Assembly (NCBI GenBank): GCA_026004455.1
Contig: BPJE01000001.1
Span: 1-64,000, forward strand
Source of the DNA: Patescibacteria group bacterium
GTDB lineage: Bacteria; Patescibacteriota; Microgenomatia; UBA1406; GWC2-37-13
Length of the DNA: 64,000 bases
Reading direction: 5' to 3'
The notes below the pieces were generated by a model that searched no databases, was not told the DNA's origin, and saw only the letters and a program-made list of their open reading frames with translations. Made by a program: the position numbers and the translations under genes. Shown piece after piece: positions 51,536 to 60,326 of this stretch (position 1 is its first letter; every line of letters begins with the position of its first letter).

Positions 51536-52306
51536 TCAATGATGTAAAATCGATTTAATATTTGCTTTATTGTTTTGGCGATAGTGAAAGCCTCTAATAC
51601 ATACTATAGGAATATTTCTACCTCTTTGTCCCATGATAAGTGACGCTTGCGCTGCCAGTAAATCGGAGATTGTTTCTTCTGTTATTTTTGACTTTCCTCC
51701 TTCCAATTGTACTTCATTTACCTGTAAGGGATCTATTCCCGATACCCCGATACTTATTGCGCCTGCTCCTCTGCGGTCTGGTCTACCTTCGCTGTCTGAT
51801 ATGACGACAGCTACATGTTTTTGAGTAAGGTTTTCAATTTCCTGGCGAATAGTAGCAGCTGATTTGTCGGGATCTTCTGGGAGTACAATAGCTGTTTTAT
51901 CATCTAACTGGTCAACACCAGCTGAAGTAAGAATAAAACCCAATCTATGCCTAGAAATAATTCTACCGTTTGTAATAGTATAGCTTTGGGAATGATCAAG
52001 TATTAATTGAATAAGTTGCGGGGATTTTCTACCCAACCTTTTATATAATTGTCGTGCTTCTTCTGTAGGATCTATTGCTGTTAAATCTACAACTCGTCCC
52101 TCCGATTTTGAAACAACTTTAGAAGCGATAACAAAAATGTCCCAATTTTGTACGCCCCCTACAGGTCCCATTTTCTCGACTATCAAAGCTCCTAGATTAT
52201 CTCCTTGTTGTATTTCAGGGATATTGGGAAGAGGAAACGACACAATAATTTCAGATACATTGTTTAACATCTCTGTCTCTAATAAATTTTTAAACCATTC
52301 TTTCAT
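51536..52306 (-). CDS. CofE-like amide ligase (F420-0:L-glutamate ligase family)
   Basis: 256 residues. Family motifs: GDNLGALIVEKMGPVGGVQN, FVIASKVVSKSEGRVVDL, FILTSAGVDQLDDKTAIVLP, VISDSEGRPDRRGAGAISIG and LIMGQRGRNIPIVCIRG. CofE adds glutamate to the lactyl-phosphate of F420-0 using GTP. No other F420 genes (cofC, cofD, cofG, cofH) are in the window, so the true acceptor may differ. It is last in the aroE-to-cofE operon, seven bases after the GT gene. The amide-ligase reaction is inferred from the family. Confidence 0.85.
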   Translation of the reverse strand: MKEWFKNLLETEMLNNVSEIIVSFPLPNIPEIQQGDNLGALIVEKMGPVGGVQNWDIFVIASKVVSKSEGRVVDLTAIDPTEEARQLYKRLGRKSPQLIQLILDHSQSYTITNGRIISRHRLGFILTSAGVDQLDDKTAIVLPEDPDKSAATIRQEIENLTQKHVAVVISDSEGRPDRRGAGAISIGVSGIDPLQVNEVQLEGGKSKITEETISDLLAAQASLIMGQRGRNIPIVCIRGFHYRQNNKANIKSILHH

Positions 52307-52313
52307 AATTATA

Positions 52314-53465
52314 TTAAAAACCTAACTTTTTGACAAGCTTTTTTCTAATATTGGTTTTTTGATGCTTTATTATTATATCAGCTTTCTCTGCCGTATAACA
52401 ATCTATTTCATTAAAATAAGTTAGAACTCTTAACAGATAAAGTGGTAGTAAGCTTTTGGTTAAAATTTCAATATCCTTATGTGTAAGATCAAGTGTCAAT
52501 ATTTTAAATAGATAATCAACAATTATATCCACCCAATGTTTCGAACTTATCGAGAAATTACTATTCCTAAGTCGTTGATAGTAATTTATTCCTATTATAT
52601 TTTTGTAGTTAAAACAGACAATTTCTTTTATCGAAAAGTTATAAAGGTTGTTTATCTTATTAACTTCGGGTTTTGATACGTATTTTTCATCAGCTATTTT
52701 GTTTTTATAAAGACTTTCTGTTTTGTTTGATTTGATAATCATTAGAATTTTGTGCCTATTTCTATTAATTAGGTTTAAGGTACTAAAAGCTTCGCCAGTG
52801 AAAGTTGGAATAATTTTTCCAAAGCTTGGATTATGTATTTTTTTATCTAGCTCTTGTTGCTTGATTTTGTACCCTTTTATTAAAGCAGTTATGCTAATTA
52901 GGCTATCAATTCCATATAAAAAGTCATAGTCTGTAGTAAAATTATTAAGTACAGCTTTGACTAATCGTCGACTCAAACCAAAATCGCCGGCTATCGGCTG
53001 CACCATGTCATAACCAAAACAAGTATACACAATTGGAGAACTAAAATGGTTTGTCGTATTGCCTTCATAACGGTTTCTTGAATATATAGGTGTAACGTAA
53101 TCTACATTTTCGAATACGATCGGGCTAAGAAACTTGTTAATCCAGACAGGAGAAATCGATTTTAAATCAGCATCGATCATTAAAAAATATTTTCCGTTTT
53201 GTTTATACGCATACTTAAAACCCGTCTCAATACTATATCCTTTACCAGTTTTTGCTTTTGAACATTTTAAGGTAATTTTGAGGCTATCGGTGTTTGTTGA
53301 TTTAAATTTATTAACAGTATTGTCTTGACTATTACTATCAGAATTAATCAGATATCTTGAAAATTTTGGAAAAAATTGAGTTAATCCTTGATCAATAATT
53401 TTAGTTACAAATGATATGTTTGCCTCTTCATTTAATGATGGAATGACAACAAATATCTTTTTCAT
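52314..53465 (-). CDS. Glycosyltransferase 2, glucosylglycerate-synthase-like
   Basis: 383 residues. GT-A start IFVVIPSLNEEANISFVTKI; KTGKGYSIETGFKYA; MIDADLKSISPVWI (DxD). Then comes a segment recalling glucosylglycerate/mannosylglycerate synthases: RNRYEGNTTNHFSSPIVYTC and QPIAGDFGLSRRLVK, with YGIDSLISITALIKGYKI. A C-terminal helical region of about 130 residues follows. That family glycosylates glycerate or 3-phosphoglycerate, often as compatible-solute synthesis. Here it sits two bases after the HprK-like gene in the accessory operon. The acceptor is unknown. Confidence 0.75.
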   Translation of the reverse strand: MKKIFVVIPSLNEEANISFVTKIIDQGLTQFFPKFSRYLINSDSNSQDNTVNKFKSTNTDSLKITLKCSKAKTGKGYSIETGFKYAYKQNGKYFLMIDADLKSISPVWINKFLSPIVFENVDYVTPIYSRNRYEGNTTNHFSSPIVYTCFGYDMVQPIAGDFGLSRRLVKAVLNNFTTDYDFLYGIDSLISITALIKGYKIKQQELDKKIHNPSFGKIIPTFTGEAFSTLNLINRNRHKILMIIKSNKTESLYKNKIADEKYVSKPEVNKINNLYNFSIKEIVCFNYKNIIGINYYQRLRNSNFSISSKHWVDIIVDYLFKILTLDLTHKDIEILTKSLLPLYLLRVLTYFNEIDCYTAEKADIIIKHQKTNIRKKLVKKLGF

Positions 53466-53467
53466 AA

Positions 53468-54491
53468 CTATAACACTGCATTAATAATTTCATTTGCAAC
53501 ATTTTTCGGATTATTGCCATATGCGTATATAAAATTAGCACTCATTATTGCTTCAATCGTTTGATCTCTTTGTCTTACCAATTCTTCCGAGTCCATCGAG
53601 GAGAAATTGCCGCCTATTACTTCATTGTCTAATATTAAAGGCGTTACGACGCCCCTTATATATCTGGCAAAATTTTCCCTCAATCTTAATACTTCCTGTA
53701 TTCTTCGTGCTCCCCTCTCAATCATTGTTTTGTCATTAAAGGGATGGAGATTAATTCTTATTACAGCTGAAAGTCCTTGCGTGTCTTGACCAATAACAAT
53801 TCCTATTTCCTCCGGTATTAGAGTAATTTTTTCTTCATAAGGGTTTCCTTCACTTAAATGTTCGATGCCTAATTGAGGTAAATAGTATCTAATTACTGCT
53901 TGACGAACATCATATATTCTTGTTCCGGCTCTTATAAAAAGTCCTGCAACAGGTTGATCCTCAACTAAAACTAAATCATTTCCAATGAGATTAAGATTAT
54001 AATATAGACCAAAAACAAGTGATAATAATGTTTTTTCCGCTGCCCTTATCTCCAAGTATTAATAAACTCTTACCATCTTTTGTGCTAACGGCGGCAGCAT
54101 GCAGACTGGACATATGGAGTACTTCTTGTCTTAATCTTTCAGCGATATTATATGCAATATATGGAAGTCTCCTAGAAAATTCTTTTCTTTGGAATGGCCC
54201 CGATAATCGGAAATGTTTAGAATCGAACATCTCAAGTGATGCTTCCGGCTTATCTTCTAAGAGTAGATCGACGTTAGGATATTGACTAAAATTAGAAGGG
54301 TTATTGGTAAGAATTAAACCTCCTGGTAGTCTTCTTTCAATATGATTTTGGGGATCAAATATATCACGCAGGTTAAATCCAATACTTTTTGAAGAAGAAA
54401 CATTTACACAGGTGAATCCCGTTACCAACGAAAACATAAATTCTGATTTACTCTCTTTAAATATTGGCGTGTTCTCTTTCATGTTTAACAT
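53468..54491 (-). CDS. HprK-like P-loop protein, split by a frameshift
   Basis: Two overlapping frames form one protein. The upstream part (54491 to 53997) ends with SSLHAAAVSTKDGKSLLILG and the Walker A GDKGSGK. The downstream part continues TLLSLVFGLYYNLNLIGNDL, then LFIRAGTRIYDVRQAVIRYY. Removing one A from the run of six (54031-54036 on the plus strand) restores GDKGSGKTLLSLVF. The HAAAV-P-loop-ND order resembles HPr kinase-related ATPases often found in biosynthetic clusters. Catalysis is not proven; a kinase or ATP-dependent scaffold is inferred. Confidence 0.65.
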
Positions 54492-54493
54492 GT

Positions 54494-55726
54494 TTAATAT
54501 GTAAAATTTGTCCTCGGAATTAATATCTCATCATATACTATTTTCTTTGTCCAATCTCTTTTTTCTAACGTCGCTAAAATTGTTTCTTTCAATGACCTAC
54601 TGTTGATTTTTTTTGAGGTGCTTACCAATAAATTGTGTGGACTAAATAAAGGGTCGGCGATTCTTGTTATTGCTATAACTTGTGCTTGACAGTTGTATTG
54701 TAAAGCGATATTTTTGGCTAATGTGTCTACTACCACTCCTAAAACTTTTCCCACATGGTATACTGGATTTTTTCCCCAAGCAGCTTCCATTGTGTAAGTT
54801 CTAAAAGAAGGAATTATACCTCTCCTATTATTTCCTCTTCCAACAACACCTTCTTCACCATAGTCTAATGCTGAACCTGAAACATTACAATAATAGCCTT
54901 CTATTTTTTTAATATTTTCCTTTTTTATACTACGGTAATGATTATTTACATAAATTTTTACCTTAAAATCTTTGCCTAAATGTTTTTTTGCGATATCTAA
55001 AAGCGATTCTCTAATGAACTCAACTTTTTCTTTATAGAAATCATAACTGGGAGTTTCGTTTACGATAAAGGGAACACATAACGTCACATCAATTTGTTTC
55101 TTTTTTCTGACAACCATTACCTTAATATCATGACCAATAAATTTATATTTGGGATTCCTGTCACCATGATAAAAAAAATTCTCCATCTCTAAAGTTAATT
55201 TCTCCGTTGGTGTCAAAGGCCAGTAACCAATAACAGTAGATGTATCATTCGCCCGAGCCAGTTTATGTTCTGGTAGATCGTCAAGCGAAACTGGATTAAA
55301 CCAACGGGGATTTTTTGAATAAGAGGTGCTTTCATCAATAATTTTTACCCATTTGTTGATATCTAAATGAGGTAATGTTTTTTTCAGTTGCAAATTAATT
55401 GCTTTTTTAAATATATCTTTCAAAGGAATTTTGGCATTACTGAAAACAGGACTAATGCGACCATTTACCAAAACTCTGATTGGTTTGACCATTTTAGCTG
55501 AACCCCAATCATAAATTTTAATAAGACTACCCATCACACAAACTTTATCAACATTGTGATGAAGTACTACCCCAAATTTTTCCAGGCAATAACGAGAATA
55601 ATCGTTTGATATTTTCTCAGCTATCCCATCAGCCAGTGTATCAGGATGTCCAACTCCTTTTCGTTCAACAATTTCCAATTCATAATCTGAAGGAACACGC
55701 AGATTTGAATTTATAAAAATGTTCAT
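54494..55726 (-). CDS. S-adenosylmethionine synthetase, archaeal type
   Basis: 410 residues. The archaeal MAT hallmark ERKGVGHPDTLADGIAE lies near residue 20-40. Also present are VLHHNVDKVCVMGSLIK, DESTSYSKNPRWFNPVSLDD, KLARANDTSTVIGYWPL, GEEGVVGRGNNRRGIIPSFR and AITRIADPLFSPHNLLVSTS. This family (about 400 residues) is distinct from the bacterial MetK of about 385 residues. It makes SAM from methionine and ATP. It begins 20 bases after the Gfo/Idh gene. Archaeal-type MAT in a bacterial operon suggests lateral transfer. Confidence 0.93.
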   Translation of the reverse strand: MNIFINSNLRVPSDYELEIVERKGVGHPDTLADGIAEKISNDYSRYCLEKFGVVLHHNVDKVCVMGSLIKIYDWGSAKMVKPIRVLVNGRISPVFSNAKIPLKDIFKKAINLQLKKTLPHLDINKWVKIIDESTSYSKNPRWFNPVSLDDLPEHKLARANDTSTVIGYWPLTPTEKLTLEMENFFYHGDRNPKYKFIGHDIKVMVVRKKKQIDVTLCVPFIVNETPSYDFYKEKVEFIRESLLDIAKKHLGKDFKVKIYVNNHYRSIKKENIKKIEGYYCNVSGSALDYGEEGVVGRGNNRRGIIPSFRTYTMEAAWGKNPVYHVGKVLGVVVDTLAKNIALQYNCQAQVIAITRIADPLFSPHNLLVSTSKKINSRSLKETILATLEKRDWTKKIVYDEILIPRTNFTY

Positions 55727-55746
55727 ATGATTTGTTAAACTAGTAA

Positions 55747-57566
55747 CTAATAACTAATATTCGAATATAATGACTCGATAAAACGTATTACTCTTTTTAG
55801 TTCAGATACATGAATCAATAATTTACATTTAGGATTGTCTATACCCAATAAATAATCACTTAAGACTTTAATTAGTTTACTGTGTCCATTACCGTAAGGG
55901 TGAGTGTTTGGTGTTTCTAAAGGAAGATTATTAAGTTTTTCTTTAAGATCAAGATGTATTATTTTGTCAAGAGCAATTCCCCCTATTTTAATCGTACCTT
56001 TTGTACCGGAGATGAAAATACTAGACTCGACATTTTTGTTTTTTGAGTGAAGAAATATCTCAATACTTCCTATCTGTCCTTTTTTAAGTTTTATTAAAGA
56101 AATAAGTACGTCTTCGATCTCCAAATTCTTATGAATTTTTTTTGTGTAAGTTGTTATTCTATCAGGCTGTAATTCTAATATGCGATTTATTACTTCTAAG
56201 CTATGAATTGCTTGATTAAATAAAAGCCCGCCCGAATATAATTTGTTTCCGTGCCAGTCTGAATAATATTTTTTATCCCGCCACCACCGAAGATTTATTG
56301 CAAAGTAGTTTATTTTACCAAGTTTCTTGTGCTTAACTAATTCATAAAGAAATTCAATTGCTGGATTGAAATTATTCTGAAATACAACAAAAACATTGTC
56401 TCTAATCTTCTTATTACGTAAGGTTTTTATCAAGCTTTTACTGGATAAGGCAAATGGTTTTTCACAAAGAACTTTTTTGTTGTTTGCTACTGCTTTTTTT
56501 GCTATTTCTATATGAGTATTGTGAGGAGTACAAATGTTGACAACGTCGATAGTTTTATCTTTTAGTAGGTCATTTAATGACTTATACGAAATTGCATCAT
56601 ATTTCAGTGCGAATCGGAATTTTTTTAATTTGTTTATATCAAATACGCCTCTCAATTCAGAATTATCATTTTCGTTAATTGCAATTCCGTGTTTCTGTGA
56701 TATCCTCCCCGCACCAATAACCGCGTATTTAATTCTTTTTTGGGATAAATACGCTTTTAACTTATTTAAAGATGTTAAAGTTGCCTGAATTTTATTATTT
56801 TTCACATGTGTTTCTATACTCAAAATAACATCATTTTTTATATGTGTTCTGATATCAGTTAATATTCTTTTATAATTGATTTCACCTTCTCCTAGAGGTA
56901 CATATTTAAAGGGTTTTTTAATAATATCCTTTAAATGTATATATTTAATAAAATTTCTTAGCTCCTGAATATCTTTTTCATAAACAAAATCACCTACCTG
57001 ATAAAAGTTAGCAACATCCATCCATAATTTAAAATTCGGATTATTAATTTTCCTAAAAGTCCTTTTAATATCATTTTTCCTGTAAACTGTGCATATTGGC
57101 TCATTTTCAAGCAATAAATATTTATTGTATTTTTTTGCCTGTTCCAGGGCATATCCTAATAGTTCATCATTCCAAAATATATCGGGTTTTAATGATCCGT
57201 CGGATAAGTTTGAAAAAATCCTTATAAAATCTGTTTCCAGTAATACTGCAATATTTAATGTTTTTTCAATATATTGTTTTTTTTATTTATACTTAATATT
57301 GGATTAAAAAAGAAACTGTCAAACTTAATTGAAGAAATTGGTTTATTATAAAACCATTTAAAAAGTGGCGAGGCAATTGCGACAACTTTTAGTCGTTTTT
57401 TTAAGATTTGTTTTTTAAATTCTTTTATCTCATCTAAAGAATAATCAAGCAGATTCTTCTTATTAATACTTCTCAATTCAATATAGCTCAGTTTGTATTT
57501 AATAAAAAAATCAGTTGCTTCATTGATATCGTCTGATATCTCGTCGCAATTAATTGTTATTATCAT
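55747..57566 (-). CDS. Sugar-isomerase-type TIM barrel fused to Gfo/Idh/MocA dehydrogenase (frameshifted)
   Basis: Part 1 (57566 to about 57277) starts IITINCDEISDDINEATDFF and has YIELRSINKKNLLDYS and VVAIASPLFKWFY, as in xylose-isomerase-like epimerases. The frame then breaks at an A8 run (57277-57284). In the shifted frame LLETDFIRIFSNLSD and LLLENEPICT continue the barrel, followed by DVANFYQVG and IHLKDI. From about residue 130 of the second part comes a Gfo/Idh module: KYAVIGAGRISQKHGIAI, ICTPHNTHIEIAKKAV, CEKPFA and GGLLFNQAIHSLEVINRI. Repair needs +1 or -2 A, unlike the other breaks. A fused isomerase-dehydrogenase is clear; its sugar substrate is unknown. Confidence 0.8.
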
Positions 57567-57570
57567 ATTT

Positions 57571-58443
57571 TTACAGTATTTTTATTAACTTCGGTTCAAC
57601 CTCCTTCACGGATTTTTGAGTAACATTTTTTCCTGTCCATAGCTTAAATGCTATTATTCCCTGATAAATCATCATTGTTATGCCAGGCTGGATTTTCGCA
57701 CCATACATTTCTGCATTTTTCAAAAAGGCAGTTTTATATGGATTGAAGACTACGTCGAAAAACAATTTATTAGAAAAATCTGACTTCTTTGAGCACTCTT
57801 TTATAATTCCAGCTTTAATTACAGAATTATGTTTGTTAGGTGTCATTCCAATAGACGTAGCATTACATATAACTAAAGCTTGACAAATTGGCGTTCTAAT
57901 ATCATCATTATGACTTAAGAAGCATACCCTCTTTTTATAATCTTTAAATAAAGACTTTGTTCTTTTGGATATCGGTAATCTATAGACGACAGTAACCTTG
58001 TTTGTGTTTTTCAAGGCACCATGGATGATCGCTCTTGCTGCTCCTCCGGTTCCAAAAATAACAATTTGGTCGTTTTTATTGATTTTTCTTTTTAACCCTA
58101 TCTCGATGGATTTAATCGCACCATACCAATCAGTATTGTATCCTTCCAGAAAACCGTTTTTATTAACTATTGTGTTGACGGCACCGATTTTCTCCGCATC
58201 GTTATCGATCTTATCCAAATATTTCATAATGTCCTTTTTGTAAGGAAGTGTAACATTAGCACCTTTTATATTTAATACTCTTATTCCTTCTACTGCCTTT
58301 TTTAAGTTTAAATTAGCGGAATCTGGGCATACATTAAGTTTCACGTGTGAATATTCAAGATTGTGTTTGGAAGCGAAGTAATTGAAAAGGTATGGTGAAA
58401 TACTATGATCAGTAGGACAGCCTATTAGGGCGGTAACAATCAT
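57571..58443 (-). CDS. aroE: Shikimate dehydrogenase-like
   Basis: 290 residues. Substrate motifs: GCPTDHSISPYLFNYFA, GANVTLPYKKDIM and GAVNTIVNKNGFLEGYNTDW. NADP site: IVIFGTGGAARAIIHGAL; C-terminal ITMMIYQGIIAFKLWTG. It reduces 3-dehydroshikimate (or a related quinate-like compound). No other shikimate-pathway gene is in the window. It is first in the six-gene operon, five bases before the TIM-barrel gene. It may act on a modified shikimate in the local pathway rather than in aromatic amino acid synthesis. Confidence 0.88.
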   Translation of the reverse strand: MIVTALIGCPTDHSISPYLFNYFASKHNLEYSHVKLNVCPDSANLNLKKAVEGIRVLNIKGANVTLPYKKDIMKYLDKIDNDAEKIGAVNTIVNKNGFLEGYNTDWYGAIKSIEIGLKRKINKNDQIVIFGTGGAARAIIHGALKNTNKVTVVYRLPISKRTKSLFKDYKKRVCFLSHNDDIRTPICQALVICNATSIGMTPNKHNSVIKAGIIKECSKKSDFSNKLFFDVVFNPYKTAFLKNAEMYGAKIQPGITMMIYQGIIAFKLWTGKNVTQKSVKEVEPKLIKIL

Positions 58444-58465
58444 ATTAGTTTTAGCTTAGTTAATT

Positions 58466-58488
58466 TCCGAGGGCTAAAAACCCTCGGA
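58466..58488. promoter_or_regulatory. Leader hairpin upstream of aroE
   Basis: TCCGAGGG and CCCTCGGA form an 8-bp stem with loop CTAAAAA in the 5' leader of the aroE operon. No U-tract follows on either strand, so termination is not favoured. It may stabilise the leader or hide a protein site; I see no known riboswitch. Confidence 0.6.
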
Positions 58489-58501
58489 TAGTCGTTTATA
58501 T

Positions 58502-58531
58502 ATTATAGCACAATATTTTGTATAATATCAA
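58502..58531 (-). promoter_or_regulatory. Promoter of the aroE-cofE operon
   Basis: Minus-strand -35 TTGATA (58526-58531) and -10 TATAAT (58502-58507), 18 bases apart, about 60 bases before the aroE start. The -35 lies at the IS630 left end, so insertion may have supplied or altered this promoter. Confidence 0.7.
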
Positions 58532-59680
58532 ATCCTCTTGAATAATTAATTTAGGGTAAGTAATATAGTGGTATATGAGAAACTATATTTCTATCCAACC
58601 CTATCTTAACGTTAATAATTTGAAAAGCTACTACCTTAAAGCCAAAGATCCAATAGAAGCTCGTCAATGGCACACCTTATGGCTTCTTGCCAAAGGAAAA
58701 AAAGTCAAAGAAGTAGCTGAGATTACCGGTTACACTGAGTATTGGGTAAGAGCAATTGTTCGTCGTTACAATAAAAAAGGAAAGAAAGCTATTGGAGACG
58801 CAAGACATAATAATAAAGGAGGCAAACCTCTTCTTTCTGATAAACAAAAAGAGGAACTAATAGAAGCTTTAAAAAAACCTCCTTCAGACGGCGGATTATG
58901 GAACGGAGTTAAGGTTGCCAACTGGATTAAAGAAAAAACAGGAAGAAGCTTTATTTATCCTCAACGAGGTTGGAAATATTTAGTTGATTTGGGTTTTTCT
59001 TTGAAAGTTCCCCGACCAACTCATAAAAAAGCCAATAAAAAGGCGCAAAATGATTTTAAAAAAAACTCTTACAGTTGTAAAAAAAATAAAAGCAAAACAT
59101 CCTGAAAAAACAATAGAGGTATGGGCTTTTGATGAACACCGTGTTGGTCTTCAACCAATACTACGGCGTGTCTGGGCAAAAAAAGGAATACCAACAACCG
59201 TTAAGATCAATCCCCATTATAAATGGATCTGGATTTATGCTTTTGTTAATCCTCAAAAAGGAGAAACATATTGGTTGTTATTACCAACAGTTAATATTCC
59301 TCTTTTTAATCTTGCCTTAAAAGAGTTTACCAAAGCTAATAATGTTGGTAGTGATAAACTAATTATTCTTGTTATTGATCAAGCAGGGTTTCACAACGGT
59401 GATAAAATAGAGATACCACAGGGAATAATACCAGTATTTCTTCCTTCGTATTCTCCAGAACTTCAACCAGCAGAAAGACTTTGGCCGCTATCAAATGAAG
59501 GAGTCGCCAACAGAAGTTTTAAAGATCTTGATGAACTAGAAGAAGTTCAGATTAAAAGAATAAAGAAGCTAATAAACCAGAAAAAATTAATTTCCGCAAA
59601 AACTCTATTTAACTGGTGGCCGATAGTTTAATCCTATAAAAGACTAATAATATTAACTAATTAAGAGGAAGTGATATTAT
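58522..59680 (+). mobile_element. IS630-family insertion sequence
   Basis: The element is bounded by imperfect inverted repeats. The left reads ATAATATCAAATCCTCTT from 58522. The right, read on the other strand from 59680, is ATAATATCACTTCCTCTT. Both ends continue with similar A+T-rich sequence. It holds one transposase in two overlapping frames. IS630 elements target TA, but I cannot define a clean TA duplication here. It lies at the upstream end of the accessory operon. Confidence 0.8.
58575..59631 (+). CDS. IS630-type transposase in two frames
   Basis: The first frame (58575-59105) holds helix-turn-helix motifs, VKEVAEITGYTEYWVRAIVR and a winged region with GRSFIYPQRGWKYLVDLGF. The second (59050-59631) carries the DDE catalytic domain: EVWAFDEHRVGLQP (Asp), ILVIDQAGFHNG (Asp) and FLPSYSPELQPAERLWPLSN (Glu). 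They join at an A8 run (59058-59065) where one A fewer gives DFKKTLTVVKKIKAK. Either a programmed frameshift, as in several IS families, or a sequence error like those elsewhere in the window. Confidence 0.9.
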
Positions 59681-59696
59681 TAGTTGCAAAGAATTT

Positions 59697-60326
59697 TTAT
59701 AGATTATATAAACTTAAAATATTCTTTTCATCTTTGACTGTTGTTTCCTCTCCATGCCCAGGATAAATTATTATGTCACTTGGTAATTTTAAAATTTTTT
59801 CTATTGATTTTTTTAAATCAATTTTATTTGAATATGAAAAATCATATCGACCAATAGAGTCTTTAAACAAAGTATCACCAGTAAAAATAACTTTTTCTTT
59901 TTCAAAATAAAAACAAACTCCTCCTGGAGTATGACCAGGAGAAAATAAAATGTGAAAAGTAAAACGTGAAACGTGGAACTTTTTTATATTTTTGTTAAAA
60001 TACTTAATATTTTGAGGTTTAAAAATAACTGGATTATAACCCAGAAAATATTTTGCCGTCTCCTCTAATCTATCCAAAAGAAACTCATCTTTTTTATTGA
60101 TGTATAAAGGCACATTAAAAGATTTTTGAATCTCGCCAACTGCCATTAGATGATCAAAGTGTCCATGAGTTGCCAACATTGCTACAAGATTCAATCTTTG
60201 CCTTTGAATTTCCTCTAAAATAAAGTTGGCTTCATCAGCTGGGTCAATAAGCAATAAATTATTGTCTTTAATTAAAAAATAACAATTTGCTTGAAGTTCT
60301 CCTAAAGAATAACGAATGATTTTCAT
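59697..60326 (-). CDS. MBL-fold metallo-hydrolase (glyoxalase II-like)
   Basis: 209 residues with the metal motif THGHFDHLMAVGE (HxHxDH), SPGHTPGGVCF, FTGDTLFKDSIGRYD and the final YPGHGEETT: all seven ligands are present. The mid-part contains FHVSRFTFHI encoded by ACGTTTCACGT-like sequence (59948-59980), which looks like an in-frame repeat insertion. The substrate may be a thioester, as in GloB-type enzymes. The stop side abuts the IS630 right end. Confidence 0.87.
   Translation of the reverse strand: MKIIRYSLGELQANCYFLIKDNNLLLIDPADEANFILEEIQRQRLNLVAMLATHGHFDHLMAVGEIQKSFNVPLYINKKDEFLLDRLEETAKYFLGYNPVIFKPQNIKYFNKNIKKFHVSRFTFHILFSPGHTPGGVCFYFEKEKVIFTGDTLFKDSIGRYDFSYSNKIDLKKSIEKILKLPSDIIIYPGHGEETTVKDEKNILSLYNL

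Noticed and set aside
51536-52306. F420 biosynthesis in this organism
   Set aside because: Only CofE is present; no cofC, cofD, cofG or cofH.
58466-58488. Riboswitch or terminator before aroE
   Set aside because: One simple hairpin without U-tract or a conserved aptamer pattern.
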